Assembly (NCBI RefSeq): GCF_004114975.1
Contig: NZ_CP030051.1
Coordinates: forward strand, 5,394,001-5,458,000
DNA from: Bradyrhizobium guangdongense
Lineage (GTDB): Bacteria; Pseudomonadota; Alphaproteobacteria; Rhizobiales; Xanthobacteraceae
Length of the DNA stretch: 64,000 nucleotides
Direction: 5' to 3'
Shown: positions 27,341-37,506 of the stretch, in pieces
Layout: every line of letters starts with the position of its first letter
Position numbering within the stretch: position 1 is the first letter of the stretch
Translations under genes and position numbers: made by a program
The notes under the pieces: model-generated
The model's input: the letters and a program-made list of their open reading frames with translations, nothing else
The model's database searches: none
What the model was told of the DNA's origin: nothing

Positions 27341-28168
27341 TTACTTCTGCGGTCCCGACAACGAGATGTCGCGCTCCGCACGGAAAACGTTGCTGTAGAG
27401 GTTGGCTATCCATTGCCGGCCGATCTCGGTCTTGTTGAGATAACCGATCTCGGTCTGGATGTGCGGTGCGACGCTGTTCCAATAGAATTGCGGATAGCGG
27501 TTGACGATGTCGGCGGGCGAATCGTAGCCGAGCTGGCGGTTGATGCCGACCTCCTCGAACTCGTAATAGAGCGCATTGGCCTTGCGCAGATAGTTGGGAT
27601 CGCCGAGCTGGCCGATGAAGTCGGCGGCGCGCAGGATCGAGGCGTCCTCGTCATAATCCTGGCCTTCCCGGGCAGGAAAGCGTGTTCCCTCGATGGCGCG
27701 GGCAATGCGTTCCGGATCGAGCCCAGGAATATGCTGCAGCCGCCGCGTCACATAGAGTTTCGAGCGGTCGACGTGATACATCATCAGGCTCGCATCCGAC
27801 GCGCCGCGCGGCAGCGAGATCTTGCTGTCGGCCGCATCGATCACGAAGCCGTCGGCGTCATCCTCCTCGAACAGGCCGCGAACATAGCCGATATCGTGGG
27901 CAAGGCACGCGATCAGGACGTGGACGTAGTCCCCGGCCGACAGATGCGTATGAAGGCTTCGGCCAGCGAGAATGGAATGACCGGCCAGCGTCACAAGCAT
28001 CGTATGTTCGATGTTGTGGTAGAGCGCATCGCTGTTGCCGATACATTCCATTGCGGTGCGGGTCGCGCTCTCGACGATGCTTGCGGACGTTTCGTCGTAC
28101 CGGCGGCGCATGAACGTTCCCAGCAACTTCTCCAGGGATTCTGCCGCTAGTCTCGGTAACGTGATCAT
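27341..28168 (-). CDS. HD-domain metal-dependent phosphohydrolase
   Basis: The 275-residue protein has an HD domain: HNIEHTMLV (His55) and ACLAHDIGYV (His91-Asp92), with a later Asp in ILRAADFIGQLGD. This is the metal-binding pattern of HD/PDEase proteins acting on nucleotides or cyclic nucleotides. No GYP variant motif is seen, so c-di-GMP cleavage is not implied. An N-terminal segment of about 35 residues (LEKLLGTFMRRRYDE) is helical. The ATG at 28168 has only a weak ribosome binding site. The substrate is unknown. Confidence 0.85.
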   Translation of the reverse strand: MITLPRLAAESLEKLLGTFMRRRYDETSASIVESATRTAMECIGNSDALYHNIEHTMLVTLAGHSILAGRSLHTHLSAGDYVHVLIACLAHDIGYVRGLFEEDDADGFVIDAADSKISLPRGASDASLMMYHVDRSKLYVTRRLQHIPGLDPERIARAIEGTRFPAREGQDYDEDASILRAADFIGQLGDPNYLRKANALYYEFEEVGINRQLGYDSPADIVNRYPQFYWNSVAPHIQTEIGYLNKTEIGRQWIANLYSNVFRAERDISLSGPQK

Positions 28169-28498
28169 GGATGCTGTCCCACGCCAACTCCCGACGTCTC
28201 AAACTTGCCCTCGACGCAGGCTCAGCATAGCGCAATCTGGGGCGGCTGGCCAAACTCGGGAACAAAAATACGTAAATATGTTGCCGTGCCGCCTCCGCAG
28301 CACCACGGCTGTGGCCACATTTCGATACACTCTCAGGTTGGGATACAATCCGGCCAATGGCCGACCGCAGGGGGATCGACGGGAGGCGTGAGCCGAACGT
28401 CCGTCGCTGTCAGACCAGGACCTCTGCACCGCATTGCGGACAGGCGCGTCAATTCCCTCGCGGATGCGATCGCGAATGACTCGCAACGACCTCCACCG
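28169..28498. other. intergenic region with an A/T-rich patch
   Basis: No gene is supported in these 330 bp. An A/T-rich patch (ACAAAAATACGTAAATATG, about 28262-28280) stands out in GC-rich DNA and is the likely promoter area for the minus-strand HD-domain gene. The small palindrome TACGTA lies within it. No terminator with a T-run was found for the transglutaminase gene that ends at 28499. Confidence 0.4.
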
Positions 28499-29377
28499 TC
28501 ACTCCACCAGCAGCACGTCCACGGCGACGCCGAGCTTCTGCTTCGGCGAGCCGACGATAATGCCGTCGATCGGCGAGACATCGGAGAAGTCGCGGCCGAC
28601 CGCCAGCACGATGTGGTCGTTGGCGACCAGAAGGTCATTGGTCGGATCGAAATCGATCCAGCCGAGCTCCGCCCCGCACCACAGCGACACCCAGGCATGG
28701 GTTGCGTCCGCGCCCTGCAAGCGCGGCTGGCCCGGCGGCGGGATGGTGCGCAAGTAACCGCTGACATAGGCCGCCGGCAGGCCGAGCCCGCGCAGCCCTG
28801 CGATCATCACATGCGCAAAATCCTGACAGACGCCGTGCCGCTTGTCGAACACCTCGTTCAACGGCGTCGAGATCACCGTGGCCTTGGCGTCGTAGCGAAA
28901 TTCGGTGCGGATGCGATGCATGAGATCGACCGCACCGGCGAGGATACCCGTATCAGGCGCAAAGCTCGAAGCCGCATAGGCACTGACGGGGCGCAGCACC
29001 GGCACCAGCGGGCTCGCGAAGACATAGCCGACCGGCGAAGAGGGCCCGAGGCTGGTTGCTTCGAACGCGACGTCGCGGATGCTCTCCCAGGACGGGCTGA
29101 CGGCATCGCGCGCCGGCGGCTTCCGATCGACGGAGACGCGCGACCGGGAATCGATGCGCAAATTGCGATGCGCGGCGTCGATCACGACGCTCTCGGTCAG
29201 CGTGCCGAAGAAGTCGCGTCGGACGTGGCGCTCGGACGGACGCGGTCGGATCTCGACCTTGTGCGAGATCAGCTCCTGGCCATTGCCGTTCCTCGGCTCG
29301 AGCCGCAGCGTGCAACGGGCGAAGCTGACCGGGCTCTCATATTCGTAGGTCGTGACGTGCCTGATGTCGTAGATCAC
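28499..29377 (-). CDS. transglutaminase-like cysteine peptidase family protein
   Basis: The 292-residue protein has an N-terminal beta-rich domain (YDIRHVTTYEYESPVSFARC, about 1-115) followed by a transglutaminase core with the catalytic triad Cys184 (GVCQDFAHV), His227 (DATHAWV) and Asp244 (IDFDPTND). It is cytosolic: no signal peptide. It is the third gene of a three-gene operon and its ATG overlaps the preceding ATP-grasp/alpha-E gene by 4 bp (ATGA). Such proteins may hydrolyse or form peptide bonds; in this context an activity on a product of the ATP-grasp partner is inferred. Confidence 0.9.
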   Translation of the reverse strand: MIYDIRHVTTYEYESPVSFARCTLRLEPRNGNGQELISHKVEIRPRPSERHVRRDFFGTLTESVVIDAAHRNLRIDSRSRVSVDRKPPARDAVSPSWESIRDVAFEATSLGPSSPVGYVFASPLVPVLRPVSAYAASSFAPDTGILAGAVDLMHRIRTEFRYDAKATVISTPLNEVFDKRHGVCQDFAHVMIAGLRGLGLPAAYVSGYLRTIPPPGQPRLQGADATHAWVSLWCGAELGWIDFDPTNDLLVANDHIVLAVGRDFSDVSPIDGIIVGSPKQKLGVAVDVLLVE

Positions 29378-31896
29378 GCCAGCCCCGTCAGCTTTTCCGG
29401 TCGGCTCGCGTTGGGGCCGTGCGGGAAGTAGTGCAGCCCGATCGCTTCGGCGAGGCTCAGCAGATCCTGCTCCAGCGCAAACAGCGTCTTGACCTCGAGC
29501 TTCTCGGCTTCGGCGGTCGCCAGCATTGCCTGCACGGCCACGGCGAGCCGCTGCGGCTTTTCGATCAGCCCGTGCTCCTTCAGGCTCGGCAACGCCGCGA
29601 TGTGCTCGTTCAAGGTCGCCACCTGGAATGCGACCGAGCGCGGATTGTAGGGATCGAGCACCGCGAGGTCCCGCACCGGCGCCAGGATCGGCGCCAGCAG
29701 ATAGCGCGAGCGATAGGTGATCTGCGAATCCACCAGCGTCAGCAGGATATCGAGATCCTCGTCGCCGGCCTCGTCATAGGCAAATTGACGAGCAAAACGC
29801 GTGGTGTTGATGGCGCGCTCGGCGCGGCGACCGATATCGAGGAAGCGCCAGCCGGCGGCGCGGTTCATGTTCTCCTGCGCAAGGCCGGCAAAGCTCGCGA
29901 GCTCCTGCAGGGTCAGCTCGGCGGCGCTCAGCACGCTGTCGTCGTCCTCGACCTGGTAAGACAGGCGCTCGGCCATCTCGGTGATGACCTGCCAGGCGTC
30001 CGGCGAGAGCCGCTCGCGCAACGACGTCGCCGTGCGCAAGGCCGAGCGCACCAGCGACAGCGCCGAGCCGAAGCGCGCCTCGCTCTGCAGCGCTTCGGCA
30101 ACGATGCGCGCCGGCGTCGCGCGCGAGGTTTGCGAGATCGCGCCCCAGGTCACCAGCAGGCGCTGGATCCGTTCGGCCGCCTGCAGCGAGGCCGCGGTAC
30201 CCTTGTTGGGTCCGCTCGGCGAGCCCAGCGCGCGCACCAGCCGCAGCGTCGCTTCGGCGCGTTCGAGATAGCGGCCGAGCCAGAACAGATTGTCGGCGGC
30301 GCGGCTCGGCAGCACGCCGGCGATGCGGCGGATCCGCACCTTGTCGGTCGCCGGCAGCAGCGACGCGGTGGGAACCTTCTTGTCGGAAACCACCCAGACG
30401 TCGGCCGCGCGGGCGCCGTCGCCCATCGACACGGCGCGCGCGTCCGGCTGCTCCGCGATCCGGCAAAAACCGCCCGGCATGATGGCCCAGCCGTCCGGCG
30501 TCGCGGCCGCGAACACGCGCAGCACGAAGGGACGCGGCTTGAGCTGGCCCTGCTCCCACACCGGCATGGTTGAAAGCCGCACCACCTCCTGGCCGACATA
30601 ATCCATGCCGCGCGCGCTAATGGCCTCGACCAGGCGCTGACGCCCGGCCGCATCGAGCTCGCTCGCCAGCACGGGGCCGCGGCTCTCGAAGCCTGGCACG
30701 CCGCGCTGATAGGCGCCTTCGATCGCGACCTCGCCGAGCCGCGACAACACCTCGTCGCGCGCGGAGCGCTGGCCGCACCACCAGGTCGCGATATGCGGCA
30801 TCTTCAGCTCTTCGCCGAGCAGGCGGCGGCTGAGCGCCGGCAGGAAGCCGAGCAGCGCCCTCGCCTCCAAGACGCCCGAGCCCGGCATGTTGGCGACGAC
30901 GACACCGTCCTTGCGCAGCACGTCGATCAGCCCGGGCACGCCGAGATGCGAGGAGGCATCGAGCTCGAGCGGATCGAGCGAATTGGAATCGACGCGGCGC
31001 AGCAGCACGTCGAGCCGCTTCAGCCCGGCCACGGTGCGGATGTGGATCCGGTTGTCACTGACGGCGAGATCGTCGCCCTCGACCAGGAGGAAGCCGAGAT
31101 AGCGCGCCAGCGTCGCGTGCTCGAAATAGGTCTCGCTGAAACTGCCGGGCGTGAGCACGCCGATGCGCGGCTCGTCGCGATCGGCGCGGGCACGAAGCGA
31201 GTCGCGGAACGCTTCGAAGAACGGCGCGACACGCGGCACGTTCATCGACTTGTAGAGATCGGAGAAGGCACGCGAGAGCACGAGGCGATTCTCCAGCGCG
31301 TAGCCCGCGCCTGATGGCGCCTGGGTGCGGTCGCCGAGCACCCACCAGCGGCCGTCGGGCCCGCGGCCGACATCGGCGGCATAAAGCGAGAGATAGCGCC
31401 CGCCCGGCGGCGGCACGCCGCACACGGGCCGGAGATATTCCGGGCTGCCGGCGATCGCGCCGGCCGGCAGCGCGCCCTCCGCGACCAGCCGCCCCTCGCC
31501 ATAGATATCGCGCAGCACGAGCTCCAAGAGCTCGGCGCGCTGGGTGATGCCGGCGCAAAGCTGCGTCCAGTCGGACTCGTCGATCAGGAGCGGCAGGTGG
31601 CTGAGCGACCAGGGCCGGTCGGCGCTGTCGCCCGGCGCGCGGTAGGTGACGCCGGCCTCGCGGAGGTGGCGGTCGGCCATGCCGAAGCGGCGCTCGACCT
31701 CGTCGGGCGCGAGCGCGCCGAAGGCATCGAAGAAGCGGCTCCAGACCGCGCGCGGAGCGCCGTCGGGCCCGAGGAACTCGTCGGGGATACCAGGCAGGCG
31801 GCGATAGTCGCGGACCCACTGCGCGAGCCGGCGCTGGCCTTCACGCTGGCCTTGCGCCTGCCCTGCCTTGTTCTCTTCGGCCGCGCCCTCGCCCAT
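29374..31896 (-). CDS. circularly permuted ATP-grasp type 2 protein fused to alpha-E domain
   Basis: The 840-residue fusion has two parts. Residues about 1-490 form a circularly permuted ATP-grasp domain, with RYLSLYAADVGRGPDGRWWVLGDRTQAPSGAGYA-type and IGVLTPG segments and PFVLRVFAA near its end. Residues about 520-830 form an all-helical alpha-E (DUF403) domain beginning RAADNLFWLGRYLERAEATLRLVRAL. ATP-grasp enzymes ligate carboxylates to amines, so a peptide or amide ligase is predicted, with no known substrate. ATG at 31896 is preceded by AGGGAGAGG. It lies 27 bp after the DUF2126 gene and overlaps the next gene. Confidence 0.9.
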   Translation of the reverse strand: MGEGAAEENKAGQAQGQREGQRRLAQWVRDYRRLPGIPDEFLGPDGAPRAVWSRFFDAFGALAPDEVERRFGMADRHLREAGVTYRAPGDSADRPWSLSHLPLLIDESDWTQLCAGITQRAELLELVLRDIYGEGRLVAEGALPAGAIAGSPEYLRPVCGVPPPGGRYLSLYAADVGRGPDGRWWVLGDRTQAPSGAGYALENRLVLSRAFSDLYKSMNVPRVAPFFEAFRDSLRARADRDEPRIGVLTPGSFSETYFEHATLARYLGFLLVEGDDLAVSDNRIHIRTVAGLKRLDVLLRRVDSNSLDPLELDASSHLGVPGLIDVLRKDGVVVANMPGSGVLEARALLGFLPALSRRLLGEELKMPHIATWWCGQRSARDEVLSRLGEVAIEGAYQRGVPGFESRGPVLASELDAAGRQRLVEAISARGMDYVGQEVVRLSTMPVWEQGQLKPRPFVLRVFAAATPDGWAIMPGGFCRIAEQPDARAVSMGDGARAADVWVVSDKKVPTASLLPATDKVRIRRIAGVLPSRAADNLFWLGRYLERAEATLRLVRALGSPSGPNKGTAASLQAAERIQRLLVTWGAISQTSRATPARIVAEALQSEARFGSALSLVRSALRTATSLRERLSPDAWQVITEMAERLSYQVEDDDSVLSAAELTLQELASFAGLAQENMNRAAGWRFLDIGRRAERAINTTRFARQFAYDEAGDEDLDILLTLVDSQITYRSRYLLAPILAPVRDLAVLDPYNPRSVAFQVATLNEHIAALPSLKEHGLIEKPQRLAVAVQAMLATAEAEKLEVKTLFALEQDLLSLAEAIGLHYFPHGPNASRPEKLTGLA

Positions 31897-31923
31897 GCGC
31901 CTCTCCCTGCCCCACCATCATAC

Positions 31924-34900
31924 TCATTGCAGGAGCGGGGTCCGCAAGTCGAGGGTCAGCGGAAATTCACTTGTGCGTTCCTCGGGCGGCGGCTGCATCG
32001 GCCCCGGCGTATGGCCGTGGTCCTGGAAGCGCGCCAACCGCCGCGCCTCGGCCTCGTAGGTGTTGACCGGCTTGGTGTCGTAGTTGCGGCCGCCGGGATG
32101 GGCGACATGGTAGACGCAGCCGCCGAGCGAGCGGCCGTTCCAGGTGTCGATCAGGTCGAAGGTCAGCGGCGCGTGGACCGGGATGGTCGGGTGCAGGCCG
32201 GACGCCGGCTGCCAGGCCTTGAAACGGACGCCGGCCACGGCCTCGCCGGAGCGCCCGGTCGAGGTCATAGGCAGGCGGCGGCCGTTGCAGCTGATGACGT
32301 GGCGGCCCTCGACAAAACCTTCCGCCTTGACCTGGAGCCGCTCGACCGAGCTATCGACGTAGCGCACGGTGCCGCCGGCCGAGCCTTCTTCGCCGAGCAC
32401 ATGCCAGGGCTCCAGCGCCTGCCGCAACTCCAGCGTCACGCCGGCATGATGGACGCGGCCAAAGGCTGGGAAGCGAAATTCGAGCTGGGCCAGATACCAT
32501 TCCGGCTCGAACGGATAGCCGGAGTTCTTCAGCTCCGAGAGCACGTCCTCGAAATCTTCCCAGATGAAATGCGGCAGCATGAAGCGGTCATGCAGCGCGG
32601 TACCCCAGCGCACGAACTTGCCGTGTTGCGGCTCACGCCAGAACCTTGCGATCAGCGCCCGGATCAGGAGCTGCTGCGCCAGCGACATGCGGGGATCCGG
32701 CGGCATTTCAAGCGCACGGAATTCGACGAGGCCGAGGCGGCCGGTCGGACCGTCAGGCGAATAGAGCTTGTCGATGCAGATCTCGGCGCGATGGGTGTTG
32801 CCGGTGATGTCGACGAGCAGATGCCGGAACAGCCGGTCCACCAGCCACAGCGGGGTCTGGTAGCCCGGCGGCGGCACATGCGAGAGTGCAATCTCGAGCT
32901 CGTAGATGCTGTCGTGACGCGCTTCGTCGATCCGCGGCGCCTGGCTGGTCGGGCCGATGAAGAGCCCGGAGAAGAAATAGGACAGCGAGGGATGCCGCTG
33001 CCAGTACAGCACCAGGCTCTTGAGCAGATCGGGCCGGCGCAGGAACGGCGAATCCTGCGGGCTCGAGCCGCCGATCACGACGTGGTTGCCGCCGCCGGTG
33101 CCGGTGTGGCGGCCGTCGACCAGAAACCGGTTGGCGCCGAGGCGCACCTTGCCGGCATCCTCATAAAGACCAGTGGTGATGTCGACCGCATCGCGCCAGC
33201 TCGTCGCCGGCTGGATGTTGATCTCGAGGACGCCGGGATCCGGCGTCACCTTGATGACCTCGATGCGGGGATCGAACGGCGGCGCATAGCCCTCGACATG
33301 AACCTGGAGCTGCATCTCCTCGGCGGTGGCCTCGACCGCCGCGACCAACTCGAGATAATCCTCGATGCGCTCGACCGGCGGCATGAAGGCGCAGATCACC
33401 CCATCGCGGACCTCGATCGACAGCGCAGTACGGACGGGGATGGTCGTGTTGAGTTTCTCCGGCGCGACGCGCGACGGTGCTTTCGGCCGCTCCGGAAGCG
33501 TGAACACCGGCAGCTTGCCGCGCGCCTCCATGGGATCCTGCTCGACGATGTAGGGATATTGATTGGGCGGCACATAGCCGAGCGAGCCGATCGGCAGGCG
33601 CAGGCCGAGCGGTGAATCGCCCGGCGACAGGAACAGATGACCGCGGCGAAGCTGCCAGCGCTCGCTGCGCCAGCGCGGCGGCGCATTCCAGCGCTGCACC
33701 GGCAGTACGTAGCCGCGTGGCTTGCGGAGACCTTGATCGAACACCCGCGCCATGCGCGCGCGATCCTCCGGATTGGACAATTTGGAGTCGGAGGGATCGA
33801 CGTTGATCGGAAGCTCGGCCTCCTTCAGCAGCCAGTACGCGGTGTCCTCATAGGCGGGAATGATGTAGCCGGGATCGAGACCGAGGCGGGCCGCCGTGCC
33901 CTCCATGAAGTCTTCGGCATCCTCGGTCATGGCGCGCTTGGGATTTTCGATCTTGGCGATGAGATCCGCGTTCTTCCAGATCGGCACGCCGTCCTTGCGC
34001 CAGTAGAGGCCGAAGGCCCAGCGCGGCAGGCTCTCGCCCGGATACCATTTGCCCTGGCCGTAATGCAAAAGGCCGCCCGGCGCGAAGCGCGTGCGCAGAC
34101 GGCGGATCAGATCGTCGCCAAGCGCGCGCTTGGTCGGACCGACAGCTTCCGTATTCCACTCCGGCGCTTCGAGATCATCCACGGAGACGAAGGTCGGCTC
34201 GCCGCCCATGGTGAGGCGGACGTCCTGTGCGGCAAGATCGCCGTCGACCTGCTCGCCCAGATCGTTGAGCCGCGCCCAGGAATCATCAGAGAACGGCTTT
34301 GTGATGCGCGGCGCCTCGCGGATGCGCTTGACACTCATGTCGAAAGCGAACTCGACTTCGGCAAAGCCGGCGCCGCCGGAGATCGGCGCGGCCGAGCGAT
34401 AATGCGGCGTGGCCGCAACGGGGATGTGCCCCTCGCCCGCCAGCATGCCCGATGTCGCGTCGAACCCGATCCAGCCGGCGCCCGGCAGATAGACTTCGGC
34501 CCAGGCGTGCAGATCGGTGAAATCGTTCTCGACTTCAGGCGGTCCTTCGATCGGATCGATATCGGGACGGATCTGGATCAGATAGCCGGACACGAAACGC
34601 GCGGCGAGTCCGAGATGACGGAAGGTCTGGATCAACAGCCAGGCGGAATCGCGGCACGAGCCGGCGCAGGAGGTCAGCGTCTCCTCCGGCGTCTGCACGC
34701 CGGGCTCCATGCGGATGATGTAGCTGATCTTCTTCTGCAGCTCGCGATTGAGCTCGACCAGGAAGTTGACGGTGTTCGGCGCCTCCCGCGGGATCGAGGC
34801 CAGATATTTTGCGAAGGCGGCGTCGGGCTTGATGGTCTCGAGATAGGGCGCCAGCTCGGTCTTGAGATCCCCGGGATATTCGAACGGAAAACTGTCGGCA

Positions 34901-35193
34901 TAGGGTTCGACGAAGAAGTCGAACGGGTTGACCGTGGTCATTTGTGCCGTGAAGTCGACTTCGAATTTCAGCTCGGTGGTCTTCTCCGGGAAGACGTAGC
35001 GGGCGAGCCAATTGCCTTGCGGGTCCTGCTGCCAGTTCACGAAGTGGTTTGATGGCGTGACCTTGAGCGAGTAACTCAGGATCGGCGTCCGCGTGTGCGG
35101 CGCCGGCCGCAGGCGGATGGTCTGCGGTCCGAGATCGATCGGGCGGTCGTATTTGTAGTGCGTGACGTGGTGTAATGCGACGTAGATCGACAC
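31924..35193 (-). CDS. transglutaminase / DUF2126 fusion protein
   Basis: This very long protein (1089 residues) has an N-terminal transglutaminase module (about 1-300) with catalytic Cys180 (CAGSCRDSA), His229 (DLHAWAEV) and Asp245 ([10 protein letters not shown]), then a large DUF2126 region (about 320-1080) with the [10 protein letters not shown] motif, [16 protein letters not shown] and [13 protein letters not shown]2126 has been related to gamma-glutamylcysteine-ligase-like amidoligase folds. GTG at 35193 is chosen because [18 protein letters not shown] matches the start of such modules and GGAG lies 11 bases upstream; an ATG at 35250 is less likely. It is the first gene of the operon. 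Confidence 0.88.
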   Translation of the reverse strand: MSIYVALHHVTHYKYDRPIDLGPQTIRLRPAPHTRTPILSYSLKVTPSNHFVNWQQDPQGNWLARYVFPEKTTELKFEVDFTAQMTTVNPFDFFVEPYADSFPFEYPGDLKTELAPYLETIKPDAAFAKYLASIPREAPNTVNFLVELNRELQKKISYIIRMEPGVQTPEETLTSCAGSCRDSAWLLIQTFRHLGLAARFVSGYLIQIRPDIDPIEGPPEVENDFTDLHAWAEVYLPGAGWIGFDATSGMLAGEGHIPVAATPHYRSAAPISGGAGFAEVEFAFDMSVKRIREAPRITKPFSDDSWARLNDLGEQVDGDLAAQDVRLTMGGEPTFVSVDDLEAPEWNTEAVGPTKRALGDDLIRRLRTRFAPGGLLHYGQGKWYPGESLPRWAFGLYWRKDGVPIWKNADLIAKIENPKRAMTEDAEDFMEGTAARLGLDPGYIIPAYEDTAYWLLKEAELPINVDPSDSKLSNPEDRARMARVFDQGLRKPRGYVLPVQRWNAPPRWRSERWQLRRGHLFLSPGDSPLGLRLPIGSLGYVPPNQYPYIVEQDPMEARGKLPVFTLPERPKAPSRVAPEKLNTTIPVRTALSIEVRDGVICAFMPPVERIEDYLELVAAVEATAEEMQLQVHVEGYAPPFDPRIEVIKVTPDPGVLEINIQPATSWRDAVDITTGLYEDAGKVRLGANRFLVDGRHTGTGGGNHVVIGGSSPQDSPFLRRPDLLKSLVLYWQRHPSLSYFFSGLFIGPTSQAPRIDEARHDSIYELEIALSHVPPPGYQTPLWLVDRLFRHLLVDITGNTHRAEICIDKLYSPDGPTGRLGLVEFRALEMPPDPRMSLAQQLLIRALIARFWREPQHGKFVRWGTALHDRFMLPHFIWEDFEDVLSELKNSGYPFEPEWYLAQLEFRFPAFGRVHHAGVTLELRQALEPWHVLGEEGSAGGTVRYVDSSVERLQVKAEGFVEGRHVISCNGRRLPMTSTGRSGEAVAGVRFKAWQPASGLHPTIPVHAPLTFDLIDTWNGRSLGGCVYHVAHPGGRNYDTKPVNTYEAEARRLARFQDHGHTPGPMQPPPEERTSEFPLTLDLRTPLLQ

Positions 35194-35299
35194 GGGATGC
35201 GGTGCTCCAGCAGCTTTTTTGAGCAGAACACCTGACGTCAATGCGATCAAGCACTAACAACGGGCAGAGAGTGCCTATGCAAGGTGCTGAGTGGATGCT

Positions 35300-35442
35300 T
35301 TCGTCCTTCTCCCCCAGTGGGGGAAGGTGGCGCGAAGCGCCGGATGAGGGGTTCTCTCCACTCGCGAGTCCGCTCGTGAGGGTAGAGATCCGTCACCCGG
35401 CTTCGCTTTAGCGAAGCCGCCCTCTCGCACAAGGGGAGAGGG
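35300..35442. repeat. rhizobial-type intergenic repeat
   Basis: The block contains CTTCTCCCCCAGTGGGGGAAG, GTGGCGCGAAGCGCCGGATG with a GGCGC/GCGCC hairpin, a GGCTTCGC/GCGAAGCC hairpin (about 35399-35420) and a closing GGGGAGAGGG. This mosaic of small palindromes is typical of repeats seen between genes in rhizobia. No gene is present in 35194-35466. Confidence 0.7.
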
Positions 35443-35466
35443 TTACAGCGTGCTCTTGAGCAAACC

Positions 35467-36771
35467 TCACGCCGCCGAGGTCAATCGCTGCAGGAACTGC
35501 GTCACCTCGCGGCGGAGCGTCTCGACCTCGTTGTGGACGCGCTCGGAGGCGCTGTTGACGCGGGCAGCGACGCGGCCAGTGTCGGCGGCGGCTTCGCTGA
35601 TGCCGGTGACGTTGGAGGACATCTGCGACGTGCCGGCCGAGGCCTCGTGGACGTTGCGTGCGATCTCGCGCGTTGCGGAGCCCTGCTCTTCGATCGACGC
35701 TGCAATCGACGCGGTGATGCCGTCGATCTCGGCGATGGTCTGCGCGATCGCCTCGACGGCCGCGACCGAATTGGTGGTCGACTGCTGCATCTCGCCGACT
35801 TTGGCGCTGATCTCCTCGGTCGCCTTCGCGGTCTGATTGGCGAGGCTCTTGACCTCGGAGGCCACGACCGCGAAGCCGCGGCCCGCCTCGCCGGCGCGCG
35901 CTGCCTCGATGGTGGCGTTGAGCGCCAGAAGGTTGGTCTGCTCGGCGATCTCGCTGATCAGCTTGACGACGTCGCCGATGCGCAAGGCCGCATCCGCAAG
36001 CGTGCGGATCTCGCTGCCGGCGCGGTTGGCTTCGTTCACGGCGCGGCCGGTGCTCGCGGTCGAGCCCGTCACCTGGCGGCCGATCTCGGCAATCGAGGAT
36101 GCTAGCTGCTCCGCCGCGCTGGCGACCGTCGCGACGTTGCGCGAGGCGTGGTCGGAGGCGCTCAGCACACCCGAGGTCTGGCGGCTGGTCTTCTCGGCGG
36201 CGGCCGCCATCTGGCCGGCATCGGATTCGAGATCGGTCGCCGCGCCCATCAGCGCGCCGGCCACTTGATCGAGATGCGTGCCGAACTGTTTGGCGAGACC
36301 GGCGATCTCCACCACGCGACGGCCGAGGCTGTCGGTGCCGGAATTGATGACGACGGCCGAACGGCGGAACGAGCCGGGCAGACCGCGCGCGAGGATCTTG
36401 CGAAAATACTTGCCGCGGCTGGCATAGTCCATCGACGCCGAAGCTTCGCGGACGAAGGCATCGGCGATGTCGAGCATGTCGTTGACCGACTTCTGCAGCG
36501 TCCCGATTCGTCCGGCCTGGCGCTCGCTCAGGATGCGCGCTTCGAGATCGCCATGCGCCGCCTTGCGGCACACGTCGGCGGCCTCATCGAGAGCGGCGGC
36601 GGTGCGCTGCTGGCTCCAGAGCGCGTAGCCGAGCAGCACGACGATCGCGGCGAGCAACGCCGCAGCAGGGATTCCGCTCACGCCGAGCAGCGAAAGGGCG
36701 AACGCAACGGCGGCAAGGCCGCAGGCGAGCGTGGTCGCGCCTTGCGCCTTAGAGAGAGAGCACAAATTCAT
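35467..36771 (-). CDS. methyl-accepting chemotaxis protein without periplasmic sensor (Aer-type partner)
   Basis: The roughly 434-residue receptor has two closely spaced hydrophobic segments (about residues 15-32 and 36-53) forming a membrane hairpin with no periplasmic domain, a linker/HAMP-like region, and a signalling domain with the tip [19 protein letters not shown] and [16 protein letters not shown] receptor lacking its own sensor fits the C-terminal part of an Aer protein. The preceding gene supplies a PAS domain and overlaps by 23 bp if the ATG at 36771 is used (a GTG at 36783 would overlap by 35 bp). Together they may sense redox or oxygen state. Confidence 0.88.
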   Translation of the reverse strand: MNLCSLSKAQGATTLACGLAAVAFALSLLGVSGIPAAALLAAIVVLLGYALWSQQRTAAALDEAADVCRKAAHGDLEARILSERQAGRIGTLQKSVNDMLDIADAFVREASASMDYASRGKYFRKILARGLPGSFRRSAVVINSGTDSLGRRVVEIAGLAKQFGTHLDQVAGALMGAATDLESDAGQMAAAAEKTSRQTSGVLSASDHASRNVATVASAAEQLASSIAEIGRQVTGSTASTGRAVNEANRAGSEIRTLADAALRIGDVVKLISEIAEQTNLLALNATIEAARAGEAGRGFAVVASEVKSLANQTAKATEEISAKVGEMQQSTTNSVAAVEAIAQTIAEIDGITASIAASIEEQGSATREIARNVHEASAGTSQMSSNVTGISEAAADTGRVAARVNSASERVHNEVETLRREVTQFLQRLTSAA

Positions 36772-37267
36772 CGTAACCGACACCCTGTTGCTTCAAGAGT
36801 CCGACCATCGCGTCGAAGCTCGCATGCATGCCCTCCTTGGCATTGGCATGCCGCGCCTCTTCCTCGCACAGCGTCTTGTAGATCGGCTTGATGCGTTCGA
36901 CCTGCGCCGGATCCGGCTTGCGACGGTTGGAGTGATAGCCGACGATATTGCCGCGTTCATCGAAAGTCGGCGTGACGTGGGCGAACACCCAGTAATGGCT
37001 GCCGTCCTTGGCCAGATTGACGACGTAGGCGAAGATTTCCTGCTTGGCCTGAAGCGTGTCCCAGAGCAGCTTGAAGACGGCGCGCGGCATGTCGGGATGG
37101 CGGATCAGGCTATGGGGGGCGCCCATCAGCTCTTTCCAGGAATACTTCGCCATCCGGATGAAGACGTCGTTGGCGTAAGTGATGCGGCCCTTGAGATCGG
37201 TCTTCGATACGATCAGTTCCTCCTCACCGAGGAGATTTTCCACCCCAGTGGGACGTATCGCTTGCAT
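36749..37267 (-). CDS. PAS-domain protein, Aer-like sensor
   Basis: The 172-residue soluble protein consists of one PAS domain (about residues 18-125). It has the Aer-type signature [16 protein letters not shown], then [21 protein letters not shown], then an [17 protein letters not shown] core, as in FAD-binding Aer PAS domains. It lacks membrane and signalling parts, which the next gene provides. Start at 37267 ([10 protein letters not shown]) has GGAAGGA eight bases upstream. The gene overlaps the receptor gene, arguing for coupled translation and a complex. Confidence 0.88.
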   Translation of the reverse strand: MQAIRPTGVENLLGEEELIVSKTDLKGRITYANDVFIRMAKYSWKELMGAPHSLIRHPDMPRAVFKLLWDTLQAKQEIFAYVVNLAKDGSHYWVFAHVTPTFDERGNIVGYHSNRRKPDPAQVERIKPIYKTLCEEEARHANAKEGMHASFDAMVGLLKQQGVGYDEFVLSL

Positions 37268-37438
37268 CGGCTCGATCCTTCCAGGCCGGCCCGCAACGGT
37301 GCGGAGCCGCATCAGACCCTGTCTACGGCAACAGTGTTAACCAGATGTAAGCCGGGGAACTTTTGGCGGAGACGCCCGCCTCCGTATCATTACCTAGCGA
37401 AAGATCGTTGCAATTCGGGTCATGACACGCGCCGCCGG

Positions 37439-37462
37439 ACCGGTGCGCAAACACCGGTTTTT
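37439..37462 (+). terminator. orphan intrinsic terminator on the plus strand
   Basis: ACCGGTG - CGCAAA - CACCGGT followed by TTTTT is a perfect 7-bp hairpin with a T-run. The genes on both sides are on the minus strand, so no annotated transcript uses it. A second hairpin (CGGAG/CTCCG) lies about 60 bp upstream. Together they could be the 3' part of a small RNA. Confidence 0.6.
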
Positions 37463-37506
37463 CGGCTGGTTCGAGTGTATTTGCGTGATCGGCGCACGCA
37501 ACACGG

